In this document: piece by piece, positions 36,589 to 46,915 of the stretch
How the letters are laid out: each line of letters begins with the position of its first letter
How positions within the stretch are numbered: the first letter of the stretch is position 1
Source: an uncultured Bacteroidota bacterium
GTDB taxonomy: Bacteria; Bacteroidota; Bacteroidia; 2-12-FULL-35-15
Assembly (NCBI GenBank): GCA_903847205.1
Contig: CAINDA010000035.1
Location: forward strand, 310,001 to 374,000
Direction of reading: 5' to 3'
DNA: 64,000 nt
Program-made: the position numbers and the translations under genes
The notes under the pieces: generated by a model
The model's input: only the letters and a program-made list of their open reading frames with translations
What the model was told of the DNA's origin: nothing
The model's database searches: none

Positions 36589-39516
36589 CTAATATCCAAA
36601 AATATCTGTAAGGGAAAGGAAAGTTATTTTACCGTATTTTTCAAGAGTTTTCAAATCAAGTTTTTCTTTTTTGCCGATAACCAGTACCGTGTATTGTTTG
36701 TTTTTTAAATGCTCCTGCTCAAATGCCTTTATTTGAGGCAGTGTTAAATTAGGCACATTTTTAAAAATGTCTTTTCTGATGTCATAATCAAGCCCTAGTT
36801 TTTTAGCATTTTCGTAATTAAACAAAATACTTGCTTTGGTAATGCGTTCGGAACGTATACCCTGCAAAACAGCCTCTTTTGAAGCCTTGAAATTATTTTC
36901 TGCTTCAGGCATTTTGTTAATCAGCTCCATCATTCCGGCCATTGCTTCAGGTAATTTATCGGCTTGTGTTCCTATGTAAGAGATTACGTGGTTGTACTCT
37001 TCCTTTTTGGAAGGATTACTATAACTGGCATAAACCGAGTATGCCAATGCCTTTGATTCACGCATCTCCTGAAAAACAACTGATGACATACCTGCACCGA
37101 AATATTCATTAAAAACGCGGGAAAGTGAAGCATTGTCTTTATTATATAATCCATCTTTCGAAAGTGAAATAACTTCAGCCTGCTTCATATCATAATCTAC
37201 TATGTACACATTATTATTTGCGGCAACCTCTTCGAATTTTACAGGTGCCGGAATTGGCGTTAATACTGCAGGAACTGAATGCAGCTTATTAAGCATTGAT
37301 GCTAGATCGTCAGATGTATTGTTTCCATAATATAAAATGCGGTGCTGAAAAGAAGTAATTCCGTTTATAATAGCAATCAGCTCTTTTGAATTTAAATTTT
37401 TTAATTCATCACTAGATAAAATATTTGTGTAAGGCGACTGCTTACCATATCTTCCATAAGAAAACAATGCGCCGTGTAAAATTTCACCTTTATTTAATTT
37501 TGCATCATCGCGTTTTTTCAGCACATCAGAAACAAGATTTTTTAAGGCTTCTTCATTCGGCTGTGCATTCGCCAAAAGATTTTCAAATAATTTTACCCCC
37601 TTTTCAATATTCTCAGTTAATCCGCTAAGGCTCACCCATACTTGATCCTCGCCGGCATAAACATCAAATGAACAGCCGAGTTTATAAAATTCCTGCTGTA
37701 AAGCTGCAGCTGTTAAATCTTTAGTTCCAAGATATTTTAAATAGTTTACAGCCATTTCCAATTTCTTGTTATTCCTATTTCCCATATCCAAAACATAATA
37801 CATGTCAAATGTTTTGTTTTCTGTATTGGAGGTGAATAATACTGGGATATTATTTTTCAAATTAAATTTTTTAATATCCTTGTCATAATCCAAAAACACT
37901 GGTTCAATATCTTTTACAGGAGTATTAATAACACTTTTCAAAAACTCGCTCTGATCGTTACGATTCACTTCTACTGGAGTGATAGCAGGCTTTACAACCT
38001 TCTGCACATTTTTATCTTCACCCGTGCGTTTATAAACAACAACGTAATTATTGGTATAGTTTGCTTTTGCAAAATCCATTAATTGCTGCTTTGTAATTTT
38101 TGATAAACGGTCTATTGTATTTACATTATCAGCCCAGCTGGTGTTTGTAATAAATGCATCAGCAAGTTCTGATGCACGCTGGCTGTTGTATTCATGCATT
38201 TTAGTCTGCTCCAGTTTCATATCAGTAATAACTGCACTTATCAGCCAGTCAGGGAACTCACCTTTTTTCAAATTTTCAATCTGCAGCAACAGCAAGTCTT
38301 TTACCTGCTCTAACGTCTGCCCTTCTTTGGCCTGCCCGTATAATATCTGTGAAGAGTAATCTTTATGTTCTTGATCATATGCTCCAGCTTCTAAAACCTT
38401 TTGTTCCTGATTAAGGTTCAAATCTATCAACCCGGCTTTTCCGTTTGTCAATATCCTATTGATTAACATCAGCATATCAGCATCTTTAGTGCCTGTTCCG
38501 GGAAAACGGAAACCAATCAGCACATTTTCAGCATCAGGTCCCACTACTTCCTTGATAATAGGTGCAGTAATCGGTTTTTCAATATATGGCTGATAAACCG
38601 GCACAGGCTTATTTTTCCAAGAACTGAACTTTTCATCAATTATTTTTATTGCTGCATCCGGATCAAAATCACCCGACATACAAATTGCCATATTGTTTGG
38701 TACATAATATGTGTTGTAATATTTTTTTATTTCTGTGAGAGAAGGATTTTTTAGATGCTCGATAGTACCGAGTGTTGACTGCGACCCATAAGTATTATTT
38801 GGGAAAAGCCCTAAATTCATAGCTTCATTGGATTTCCTTCTGTCATTATCCAGGCCGCGGTTTTTTTCTTCATAAACCGCTTCCAGCTCTGTATGGAACA
38901 GACGCATAACAGGATTGCGGAAACGCTCTGATTCAATTGTAGTCCATTTATCAAATTGATTGGTTGGAATATCATTTACATAAACTGTCTGTTCCACCGA
39001 AGTAAAGGCATTTGTTCCTTTGGCGCCAAGGTTCGACAGCATTTTATCGTATTCATTTGCAATAGCAAATTTGGATGCGTATCCAGAAATGCTGTCGATC
39101 TGATGATATATCGACTTACGTTTCGCTTCATCAGTTGTTTTACGATATGTTTCATACAATGCTTCAATTTTATCCAATTCAATTTTTTCTTTCGCATAAT
39201 CTTTAGAGCCGTATTTATCAGTTCCTTTAAAAAGCATGTGCTCTAAATAATGCGCCAACCCAGTCGCATCCTTCGGATCATTTTTACTTCCGGCACGCGT
39301 GACAATATATGTTTGAATGCGGGGCGCATTTTTATAAACTGTCATATAAACTGTTAAGCCGTTGTCGAGTTTATAAATACGGGCATTCAAAGGGTCGTTG
39401 GGAACACTTTCGTACTTGTAAACCTTTGCAGCCTGCTGTGCATTGATACTCGAAAAGCCCATGAAAATTATAACAGAGACCGTAGTAAAAATTTTTGCAA
39501 TAAATAATTTTGTCAT
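36589..39516 (-). CDS. M16 family zinc metallopeptidase, exported
   Basis: This 975-residue protein has a signal peptide (about 1-26, ending INAQ) and two M16 halves. The first is catalytic: the inverted zinc motif HYLEH (H89, E92, H93) lies in ATGLAHYLEHMLFKG, and the distal ligand Glu is in HTELEAVYEEKNRG. The second half (about 530-960) lacks HxxEH and would form the non-catalytic half of the clamshell. Such pitrilysin-type enzymes degrade oligopeptides in the periplasm. It is flanked by genes on the same strand but separated by over 100 bases on each side. Confidence 0.92.
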   Translation of the reverse strand: MTKLFIAKIFTTVSVIIFMGFSSINAQQAAKVYKYESVPNDPLNARIYKLDNGLTVYMTVYKNAPRIQTYIVTRAGSKNDPKDATGLAHYLEHMLFKGTDKYGSKDYAKEKIELDKIEALYETYRKTTDEAKRKSIYHQIDSISGYASKFAIANEYDKMLSNLGAKGTNAFTSVEQTVYVNDIPTNQFDKWTTIESERFRNPVMRLFHTELEAVYEEKNRGLDNDRRKSNEAMNLGLFPNNTYGSQSTLGTIEHLKNPSLTEIKKYYNTYYVPNNMAICMSGDFDPDAAIKIIDEKFSSWKNKPVPVYQPYIEKPITAPIIKEVVGPDAENVLIGFRFPGTGTKDADMLMLINRILTNGKAGLIDLNLNQEQKVLEAGAYDQEHKDYSSQILYGQAKEGQTLEQVKDLLLLQIENLKKGEFPDWLISAVITDMKLEQTKMHEYNSQRASELADAFITNTSWADNVNTIDRLSKITKQQLMDFAKANYTNNYVVVYKRTGEDKNVQKVVKPAITPVEVNRNDQSEFLKSVINTPVKDIEPVFLDYDKDIKKFNLKNNIPVLFTSNTENKTFDMYYVLDMGNRNNKKLEMAVNYLKYLGTKDLTAAALQQEFYKLGCSFDVYAGEDQVWVSLSGLTENIEKGVKLFENLLANAQPNEEALKNLVSDVLKKRDDAKLNKGEILHGALFSYGRYGKQSPYTNILSSDELKNLNSKELIAIINGITSFQHRILYYGNNTSDDLASMLNKLHSVPAVLTPIPAPVKFEEVAANNNVYIVDYDMKQAEVISLSKDGLYNKDNASLSRVFNEYFGAGMSSVVFQEMRESKALAYSVYASYSNPSKKEEYNHVISYIGTQADKLPEAMAGMMELINKMPEAENNFKASKEAVLQGIRSERITKASILFNYENAKKLGLDYDIRKDIFKNVPNLTLPQIKAFEQEHLKNKQYTVLVIGKKEKLDLKTLEKYGKITFLSLTDIFGY

Positions 39517-39681
39517 TTTTTTAGAGATTTGTTTTTGTAAAAATAGTATTAATTATGAATTGTAATAAAAAAGGTTTTATAGGCAGTTCAAATTTTATTA
39601 AGACTTGTAAAAAGCCCAAAAATCCTGATGGAGCTGGGTAATAAATTGATAAGAACGAATATGTTTTTTATGATGAACTCA

Positions 39682-41679
39682 TCAATGCTGTTTGCTTTTC
39701 AACTCATTCAGGTAATTTATATCCACCTTATAATTCAGCTTTTCCGCTTTTAAGGCGTCATCCAGAGCATCTTTATATTTCGCCATTGTTTTATTAACAA
39801 CAGAGCGGTTAAAGTAAGCAGCACTGTTATTCGGATTTAATTGTATTGCAGTACTATTATCCGACAGAGCTGCAGCATTATTTCCTGTTTTAAAATTGGC
39901 GAATCCCCGGTAGAAAAAATAATTAGAGTTAGTTCCGTCCTGTTGTATTAATTCATTTAATTCAGGAATTGCTTTGTCGTAATTGCCGTTATCAACATAA
40001 ACATAAGCCCTGTTTTCTTTCGCAGCAGTTAAATCTGGCTTTAGCTCAAGGGCGGCAGTGTAATCGGGAGCGGCTTTATCATACTGTTTCATCATACTGT
40101 ATGTAACAGCTCTGTTAAAAAAAGTCTGGGCATCTGTTTTATCCAATTCAAGAGCCCTAGAATAATCGCTTAAAGCCAGATCAAATTTGCCTTTCAGGCC
40201 ATAAATATTTGCACGGTTAATAAATACTTTTGCGTTATTCGGGTTCATTTTTACAGAGATATTAAAATCTGCAAGTGCCCTGTCATATTCATTTTCTTCA
40301 ATGTTCTTCTCCCCTTTATCGTATGCCGCTTTGTTTACAAGATAGCTTCCCCTGTTTCTGTAAGGCTCACTGCTAGGGTATTTACTAATTGCATCCGTCC
40401 ATAAAGTATCGCTGTTTTTCCAGACTTTAATTCTTTCATTGGTAAGCCATAATGATAACAATACGCATATTACTAATCCTGCAGCTGCTATTTTTTTATA
40501 GAGATTGAATTGCTTTTCTGTCTGCTCCTGCAGCCTCACAAAACTCATTGCAAAGGGAAAAAGCAAACCTATAAACGGCAGATAAGAGTACCTGTCGGCC
40601 TTTATTACCAGTCCCACTGAAATAAACTGCAAAACCAAAACGATTGTGACGAAGAAAAATAAAAATCCAAAAATCCAATCTTTATTTTTCCTGATACTCA
40701 TAAAAGCCAGCGCAAATAAACCTAATACAATAAAAGGACAAACGTAAAATATAACAGGCAGGTGATCATTTATAAGATTTGGATAAGGATAAAAGCAAGA
40801 AAGGGAAGCAGGAACAAATAAATCGAAAATATAATTCACCATTCCGTAAGAGGCAAATTCAAAGCGCTGCAGCAATGTGAATGTTTCAAGCTTAGCTATT
40901 GCACCCGACTGCACATGCGAAGCCAATAAACCAAACACTATTGAAATTACAAAGAAAGGAAGTTTTTCAAGCAGAGAATATTTATCAAATTTACGCCCCT
41001 TGTAATAATCAATTAATAATAAAACCATGGGAAATACCACAGCCATTGCTTTTGACAATACCGAAAGCAGAAACAGCAGCAAGACAAAAACATACAGAAA
41101 GACTTTATTTTTTCCGGAGATGCTTATATACTTATAATAAGCTATCAATCCTGCCATGAAAAAAAAGACATAGAGTACATCTTTCCGTTCCGAAATCCAG
41201 GCAACTGATTCCACATGCATCGGGTGGATACCGAAGAACAACGCGGTAATTGTGGCTGCATGAACTTTTTTACCGCTCAATAAAAATATAAACCAAAATA
41301 CCAATGCAGTATTTAATAAGTGAAACAGCAGATTGGTAATATGGTATGTTTTAGGATTATATCCTGAGATCTTATAATCGAGCGCTAGTGAGAGAATAGC
41401 AAGAGGGTGATAATTATTGGAAACAGAATTAGCGGTATTAAAAATCTGCTTTACATGATCACCGGAAAGCTTTGTGATTAAACTATTTTCGGCAACATAA
41501 ACATTATCATCCCAATTGGTAAATCCGTTTTTAATTGATGGAAAAAAGGCAATATAAGTCAGGACTAAAACGCCTGCAAGCCAGAGCAAAGGGCTTCTGA
41601 CCGAAGACTGCCTGCTTATGAACGCAGTTTGTTTTGTGTTTTGATTTTGTTTTATTTTCCCTTGTTTTGCACTGCCCAT
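39682..41679 (-). CDS. TMTC-like membrane protein with C-terminal TPRs
   Basis: This 665-residue protein has about ten membrane helices in residues 30-420. Its luminal loops resemble the TMTC/DUF1736 O-mannosyltransferase-like family of the GT-C superfamily: FTNWDDNVYVAENSLITKLS near the N-terminus (with the DD dyad), NNYHPLAILSLALDYKISG, and GIHPMHVESVAWISERKDVL. Residues about 440-655 carry six TPRs. TMTC enzymes transfer mannose from a lipid carrier to proteins; bacterial members have unknown acceptors. The DD and HP residues argue for a functional glycosyltransferase, but activity is inferred. Confidence 0.78.
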   Translation of the reverse strand: MGSAKQGKIKQNQNTKQTAFISRQSSVRSPLLWLAGVLVLTYIAFFPSIKNGFTNWDDNVYVAENSLITKLSGDHVKQIFNTANSVSNNYHPLAILSLALDYKISGYNPKTYHITNLLFHLLNTALVFWFIFLLSGKKVHAATITALFFGIHPMHVESVAWISERKDVLYVFFFMAGLIAYYKYISISGKNKVFLYVFVLLLFLLSVLSKAMAVVFPMVLLLIDYYKGRKFDKYSLLEKLPFFVISIVFGLLASHVQSGAIAKLETFTLLQRFEFASYGMVNYIFDLFVPASLSCFYPYPNLINDHLPVIFYVCPFIVLGLFALAFMSIRKNKDWIFGFLFFFVTIVLVLQFISVGLVIKADRYSYLPFIGLLFPFAMSFVRLQEQTEKQFNLYKKIAAAGLVICVLLSLWLTNERIKVWKNSDTLWTDAISKYPSSEPYRNRGSYLVNKAAYDKGEKNIEENEYDRALADFNISVKMNPNNAKVFINRANIYGLKGKFDLALSDYSRALELDKTDAQTFFNRAVTYSMMKQYDKAAPDYTAALELKPDLTAAKENRAYVYVDNGNYDKAIPELNELIQQDGTNSNYFFYRGFANFKTGNNAAALSDNSTAIQLNPNNSAAYFNRSVVNKTMAKYKDALDDALKAEKLNYKVDINYLNELKSKQH

Positions 41680-41719
41680 GGCTATTTACTTTGAACGGTG
41701 ATAATTCAGCAATGAAATT

Positions 41720-42940
41720 TTATCCTAAATTAAAATGTTTTGCAGCAATTTCCTGTATTGCAGTTCCGATAGCAAGAGAAGCCGTAGCCGCCGGCGACGG
41801 CGCATTCAACACATGAATTGTATTGCCGTTTATTTCAATTTTAAAATCATCAATCATTTCGCCTTCAGGTCCCAATGCCATTGCACGCACTCCTGAACTC
41901 CCTGGTGTTAAATCATCCATCTCCAATGAGGGAATAAGTTTGCGCAGTCGTTTTAAGAAAAATGCTTTTGAAAAGGCACCGCGGTATTCATCAACCCCGA
42001 ATTTCATATTCTTCGCAAAAAATTTCCAGGTGCCTCCGAAAGATAAAGCTTCAGCAGTATCACGTATTGAAAAATCGGTTTTACCGTATCCTTCTCTCTT
42101 AAAAACAAAAACGGCATTAGGCCCGCATTCAGCGCCGCCGCGTATCATGCGTGTAAAATGCACACCTAAAAAAGGATACTTCGGATTTGGAACAGGGTAA
42201 ATTAAATTACGGACTTTCCCTGCTCCCTTTTCAGTGAGGTTATAATAGTCGCCCCGGAAACCAACAATAGCAGTATCTATTTTTGCTCCTTCTTTTTTCG
42301 CAATCCTATCGCTTTGAAGTCCTGCACATGTTATAATGTAAGAACCTCTGAATTTTCCTTTCGGCGTAATTACATCAGTATAATCAGCATGTTTTTCAAA
42401 CGCAGTTACTTCATGCTCAGTAAGCACTTTGCTTCCTGTAAATTTTGAACGAATCAATTCAGCATACTTGCGTGTAACCTCAGTATAGTCAATGATTCCA
42501 GTACAAGGCACCCACAAACCTTCAATACCGGTGCAATAAGGTTCAATCTCTTTAATTTGCTCTGCGCTAATTTTTTCAATCCCTTCAACACCGTTTGCCA
42601 GGCCGTTATTAAACACTTTATTCATGTGGGCCAATTCCGACTGATCCGTAGCAGTAACAATTTTTCCGCAGATATCATGTGCTATTTTATATTCTTTAGC
42701 GAAAGCAACGAGCTCTCTTCTCCCGTCAACACAGTTTTTTGCTTTATAAGAACCTGGTTTATAATATAAGCCGGAATGTATTACACCTGAATTGTGGCCC
42801 GTTTGGTGAGCCGCTACCTCTTTTTCTTTTTCAAGAACAAGTACTTTTTTTCCAGGGTATTTCAAATTGATTTTGTATGCAGCAGCTAAACCTACTATTC
42901 CGCCCCCAATGATGATGATATCAAATTGATTATTTTCCAT
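41720..42940 (-). CDS. lhgO: L-2-hydroxyglutarate oxidase
   Basis: I choose the ATG at 42940 (406 residues). An upstream ATG at 42967 overlaps the minus-7 box and would add nine non-conserved residues. The N-terminus DIIIIGGGIVGLAAAYKI is the FAD dinucleotide fold, followed by AHQTGHNSGVIHSGLYYKPG, the hallmark of LhgO/L2HGDH proteins. The C-terminal segment ends NAPSPAATASLAIG. The enzyme oxidises L-2-hydroxyglutarate to 2-oxoglutarate and feeds electrons to quinones; it repairs a side product of malate dehydrogenase. Confidence 0.92.
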   Translation of the reverse strand: MENNQFDIIIIGGGIVGLAAAYKINLKYPGKKVLVLEKEKEVAAHQTGHNSGVIHSGLYYKPGSYKAKNCVDGRRELVAFAKEYKIAHDICGKIVTATDQSELAHMNKVFNNGLANGVEGIEKISAEQIKEIEPYCTGIEGLWVPCTGIIDYTEVTRKYAELIRSKFTGSKVLTEHEVTAFEKHADYTDVITPKGKFRGSYIITCAGLQSDRIAKKEGAKIDTAIVGFRGDYYNLTEKGAGKVRNLIYPVPNPKYPFLGVHFTRMIRGGAECGPNAVFVFKREGYGKTDFSIRDTAEALSFGGTWKFFAKNMKFGVDEYRGAFSKAFFLKRLRKLIPSLEMDDLTPGSSGVRAMALGPEGEMIDDFKIEINGNTIHVLNAPSPAATASLAIGTAIQEIAAKHFNLG

Positions 42941-42956
42941 TTGATGAAATTTTCGG

Positions 42957-42964
42957 CAAAAATA
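42957..42964 (-). promoter_or_regulatory. Minus-7 box TATTTTTG of lhgO
   Basis: TATTTTTG on the minus strand lies 16 bases before the ATG at 42940. It supports that start and excludes the upstream ATG at 42967. Confidence 0.5.
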
Positions 42965-43115
42965 CATATTAATGTTCTAATATATTAAATGTTTTTATCC
43001 TTCTCCATACAGCTGCTAATAGGTTTATTGCCCATTTTTCCATAACTGTAGCCGATAAATCAGAGGCCCCAAAACCACAACAGAATTTCGTCATACTTCG
43101 TTTAAATAAAAATAT

Positions 43116-43123
43116 TAAATTTG
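43116..43123 (+). promoter_or_regulatory. Minus-7 box TAAATTTG of pdhB
   Basis: TAAATTTG fits TAnnTTTG and lies 21 bases before the ATG at 43145. Confidence 0.5.
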
Positions 43124-43144
43124 TTACCAATCAAAAACTGACAA

Positions 43145-44128
43145 ATGAGAACAATTGAATTTCGTGAAGCACTGCGTGAAGCTATGAATGAAGAGATGCG
43201 CAGGGATGAAAAAATATTTTTGATGGGTGAGGAAGTTGCAGAATATAACGGAGCATACAAAGTAAGTAAAGGCATGCTAGCCGAATTCGGCGCGAAACGT
43301 ATTATCGATACACCTATTGCTGAACTTGGTTTTACAGGTATTGCGATCGGTGCGGCAATGAACGGCTTACGGCCAATCGTAGAGTTTATGACTTTCAACT
43401 TTTCACTGGTAGCAATAGATCAGATAATAAATTCTGCTGCAAAAATGATGAGTATGAGCGGCGGACAGTTTCCGATACCTATTGTATTCCGAGGAGCCAC
43501 GGGCTCAGCAGGTATGCTCAGCTCCCAGCATTCGCAGTCATTTGACAGCTGGTATGCGAACTGTCCGGGATTGAAAGTAATTGTCCCGTCAAATCCTTAC
43601 GATGCGAAAGGCCTTTTAAAATCAGCTATCCGCGATAATGATCCTGTAATTTTTATGGAAAGCGAACAGATGTACGGCGAAAAAGGCGAGGTGCCTGAAG
43701 GCGAATACCTGATTCCCATCGGCGTTGCAGATATAAAACGCGAAGGTAAAGATGTTACCATTGTTTCATTCGGCAAAATTATTAAGCAGGCATTGGGCGC
43801 AGCTGCTGCATTAGAAAAAGAAGGTATCAGCGTTGAAGTGATTGATCTGCGCACTATCCGCCCTATCGACTACGCCGCTATTATTACTTCCGTAAAAAAA
43901 ACAAATCGTTTGGTAATTGTAGAAGAGGCTTGGCCATTGGGTGCAATAGCCACTGAGATTGCGTTCAAAGTTCAGAAAGAAGCATTTGATTATTTAGATG
44001 CACCAATATTGCGGGTAACCGCTGCTGATGTTCCGCTGCCTTATGCGCCTACTTTAATTGAAGCTTCATTACCCAGTGTTGCCCGTGTTATAAAGGCAGT
44101 GAAGGAAGTGATGTATGTCGCAAAATAA
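43145..44128 (+). CDS. pdhB: Pyruvate dehydrogenase E1 component, beta subunit
   Basis: This 327-residue protein is the beta subunit of an alpha2beta2 2-oxoacid dehydrogenase E1. Landmarks are MGEEVAEYNGAYKVSKGMLA, IDTPIAELGFTGIAIGAAMN (TPP-activating Glu), GSAGMLSSQHSQSFDSWYAN and VEVIDLRTIRPIDY. The phrase EYNGAYKVSKGM favours pyruvate over branched-chain substrates. It converts pyruvate to acetyl-CoA with E2 and E3. The alpha subunit is not adjacent; the E3 gene lpdA follows 151 bases downstream. Confidence 0.93.
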   Translation: MRTIEFREALREAMNEEMRRDEKIFLMGEEVAEYNGAYKVSKGMLAEFGAKRIIDTPIAELGFTGIAIGAAMNGLRPIVEFMTFNFSLVAIDQIINSAAKMMSMSGGQFPIPIVFRGATGSAGMLSSQHSQSFDSWYANCPGLKVIVPSNPYDAKGLLKSAIRDNDPVIFMESEQMYGEKGEVPEGEYLIPIGVADIKREGKDVTIVSFGKIIKQALGAAAALEKEGISVEVIDLRTIRPIDYAAIITSVKKTNRLVIVEEAWPLGAIATEIAFKVQKEAFDYLDAPILRVTAADVPLPYAPTLIEASLPSVARVIKAVKEVMYVAK

Positions 44129-44279
44129 TTTTCAGCTGTGCGGAATAATTTAATTCTGATTAGCTTCTATTTATTTTTTAAAAATTTAAATCCTTGTTGA
44201 AAGCTGTATCAAAACTTCTTGATCCTTTCGTGCAAATTTTAATTAATCTAATCTCTCAAATAAGTCACATATTTAAATT

Positions 44280-45683
44280 ATGGAAAAATTTGATGTTTCA
44301 ATTATTGGTTCTGGTCCCGGCGGTTATGTTGCAGCTATCCGCTGTGCGCAGCTTGGAATGAAAACAGCTCTTATTGAGCGTTACAGTGCCTTAGGCGGCA
44401 CCTGTTTAAATGTAGGATGTATTCCTTCAAAAGCTTTATTAGATTCTTCAGAACATTATTATAACGCCGCACATACATTTACTGAACACGGCATTGAGAT
44501 AAAAGATCTGAAAGTGAATTTAACTCAGATGGTCAACCGCAAAAGGGCTGTGGTAAAGCAGACTTCGGAGGGTATAAATTTTTTGATGAAAAAAAATAAA
44601 ATCACAGTTTTCAACGGGCATGGATCATTTGTAAGTAAAAACACACTTGAAATTACTGGCGCTGACGGTAAAAAAACTCAGATTGAAGCTGCAAAAATTA
44701 TTATTGCTACCGGTTCAAAACCTATGTCACTTCCCGGGATAGAGATTGACAAAAAACGTATTATCACATCAACCGAAGCTTTGGAGTTAACTGAAATTCC
44801 TAAGCACATGATTATTATCGGAGGCGGCGTAATCGGCCTTGAACTTGGTTCTGTTTACGCTCGGCTTGGCGCGAAAATTTCAGTGCTTGAATTTACCGGC
44901 GGAATCATCAGCACTATGGACAGCTCACTTGGCAAGGAATTGATGAAGTGTTTAAAAAAATTAGGATTCGAATTTTACCTGAATCATAAAGTAACAGGAG
45001 CTGTTTCAAAGGGTAAAGAAGTAACAGTTACTGCCGACAATGCAAAAGGAGAAAAGATTGAACTGAAAGGTGATTATTGTTTGGTTTCGGTCGGCCGCAA
45101 GCCCTATACAGATAATTTAGGTTTGGATAAAGCCGGAGTGAAAGTAGACAGCAGGGGTAAAATTGAAACCAATAATCAGCTGCAAACCAATGTTGAAGGT
45201 ATTTATGCAATAGGCGATGTAATTAAAGGAGCAATGCTTGCGCATAAAGCAGAGGATGAGGGGACTTTTACCGCTGAAATTATTGCAGGACAAAAACCGC
45301 ATATCGATTATAATTTAATCCCTGGTGTTGTTTATACATGGCCTGAAGTGGCTTCTGTGGGCTTAACAGAAGAACAGTTAATAGAACAGGGCAGGAAATA
45401 CAAAACTGGCAGCTTCCCATTTAAAGCAAGTGGAAGAGCGCGTGCATCAATGGATACAGACGGTTTTATAAAAGTGCTTGCAGATGAAATAACAGATGAA
45501 ATTTTAGGTGTACACATGATCGGCCCCAGAGCAGCTGATATGATTGCTGAAGCGGTAACTGCAATGGAATTTCGCGCAAGCGCAGAAGATATTTCACGTA
45601 TGAGCCACGCTCACCCAACTTATACTGAAGTGTTTAAAGAAGCATGTTTGGATGCAACAGCTAAACGACCTCTGCACATTTAA
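44280..45683 (+). CDS. lpdA: Dihydrolipoyl dehydrogenase (E3)
   Basis: This 467-residue flavoprotein begins with an FAD fold (VSIIGSGPGGYVAA) and the redox disulfide GGTCLNVGCIPSK (C42, C47). A second nucleotide fold (MIIIGGGVIGLELGSVYARL) binds NAD. The C-terminal dimer domain carries the His-Glu pair in HAHPTYTEVFKEA. It re-oxidises dihydrolipoamide on the E2 subunits of the pyruvate and 2-oxoglutarate dehydrogenase complexes and probably on the glycine cleavage H protein. Its place behind pdhB supports the pyruvate dehydrogenase role. Confidence 0.96.
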   Translation: MEKFDVSIIGSGPGGYVAAIRCAQLGMKTALIERYSALGGTCLNVGCIPSKALLDSSEHYYNAAHTFTEHGIEIKDLKVNLTQMVNRKRAVVKQTSEGINFLMKKNKITVFNGHGSFVSKNTLEITGADGKKTQIEAAKIIIATGSKPMSLPGIEIDKKRIITSTEALELTEIPKHMIIIGGGVIGLELGSVYARLGAKISVLEFTGGIISTMDSSLGKELMKCLKKLGFEFYLNHKVTGAVSKGKEVTVTADNAKGEKIELKGDYCLVSVGRKPYTDNLGLDKAGVKVDSRGKIETNNQLQTNVEGIYAIGDVIKGAMLAHKAEDEGTFTAEIIAGQKPHIDYNLIPGVVYTWPEVASVGLTEEQLIEQGRKYKTGSFPFKASGRARASMDTDGFIKVLADEITDEILGVHMIGPRAADMIAEAVTAMEFRASAEDISRMSHAHPTYTEVFKEACLDATAKRPLHI

Positions 45684-45808
45684 AAATTAATTTATTCAAA
45701 ACATAGTCTGTTCTCCTGTAAGAGCCAGTTAAGCTGACAAAACAAACATCAAATAATTTATATCATTGCCTGCTTCACAAATAAAAATCAGAAAATGCTT
45801 AATTAAAA

Positions 45809-46873
45809 ATGACACGCAGTACTTTCTTAATAATGCGTACGGCTTTTCTCCTGCTATTTTTTCTGATGACGAATTGTCTGTCTGCACAGCGCGATACAAA
45901 CTATTGTACGGAATATAAAGAAAAGCTGATTATTTCCCTGCACAATTCATTTACCAGGCAGTATGATATAACCTTTAATCAGGGCATAATGAAAGACTCT
46001 TCAAAGAAATCCCCATTCCATTATTATGCCGATGCAGAAGTTGTTTCAGGAATTGAATTGGATTATGATATATTCAGCTTTTCATTCAATTACAAGGCTG
46101 TTCCGCCGAAAGACGAAAATAAAAAAGGGAAAACAACTTATACCGATCTCGGATTTAATATCGGCGGAAATAAATGGAAGCTGGAAACAAGTTACAAAAT
46201 GTATAAAGGCTTTTACGATGTGAATACTACAAATTATACAAGGCCGTATTACGATTCCACTCCTTATTATCAGAACCCGCACATGACAACGAGCTGTGCA
46301 AAAGCGAAATTTATTTATATAACCAGACCAGAAAAATTTGCTTTAGATGCTGCGTATGCCTGCGGCGCACGTCAGTTAAAAACTGCAGCATCATGGATCT
46401 TTGTCGGCAACCTTTATTACGACAGGCTGAGCACTGATACCTCTTTTGTTCCTTCGCCATTAAGAAAATATTATTACGATTATTCCGATTTCAACGGCTT
46501 AAATGCTATCGGGCTTTCTGTCGGGTTTGGTTTTTCTGCAAACTTAGTAACGAGACATCATTTTTTTGCAAATATTACTATGGCTGTAGAACCGGAATCA
46601 CAATGGAGAGAATACCATTTTGCATCAGGCTTATCAGTGAAAAGAAATTATTTATCAACATCAGGGGATACCAGAATTTCTTTCGGCTACAACGCCAAAA
46701 AGTTTTTTTTGTTTGTGTCTCTTCTTGCTGATTATTCCAACTACAACAGCGGACAGGTTTTAATCACAAATAAATTTTATTCCGGCACAACCACAATCGG
46801 CTATCGTTTCAATGTTAAAAAACCAGAATTTTACAAGAGATTTGAGCAGACAAAAATTTACAGCTTTCTGTAA
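45809..46873 (+). CDS. Exported beta-barrel-like protein, possibly DUF4421
   Basis: This 354-residue protein has a signal peptide; either the ATG at 45809 or the one at 45833, which gives a cleaner signal (MRTAFLLLFFLMTNCLSAQ), may be used. The mature part consists of alternating beta-strands with aromatic residues at strand ends and ends in KRFEQTKIYSFL, as expected of an outer membrane barrel. The segment LGFNIGGNKWKLETSYKMYK plus GFYDVNTTNY resembles DUF4421 proteins of Bacteroidota. The family assignment is from memory of the pattern. Function unknown. Confidence 0.55.
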   Translation: MTRSTFLIMRTAFLLLFFLMTNCLSAQRDTNYCTEYKEKLIISLHNSFTRQYDITFNQGIMKDSSKKSPFHYYADAEVVSGIELDYDIFSFSFNYKAVPPKDENKKGKTTYTDLGFNIGGNKWKLETSYKMYKGFYDVNTTNYTRPYYDSTPYYQNPHMTTSCAKAKFIYITRPEKFALDAAYACGARQLKTAASWIFVGNLYYDRLSTDTSFVPSPLRKYYYDYSDFNGLNAIGLSVGFGFSANLVTRHHFFANITMAVEPESQWREYHFASGLSVKRNYLSTSGDTRISFGYNAKKFFLFVSLLADYSNYNSGQVLITNKFYSGTTTIGYRFNVKKPEFYKRFEQTKIYSFL

Positions 46874-46915
46874 TGGTGAAATAAATTAATAAATACGGAA
46901 AAACGATGCTGGGAG

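Noticed and set aside
43145-45683. Complete pyruvate dehydrogenase operon
   Set aside because: Only the E1 beta and E3 genes are present; neither E1 alpha nor E2 is in the window.
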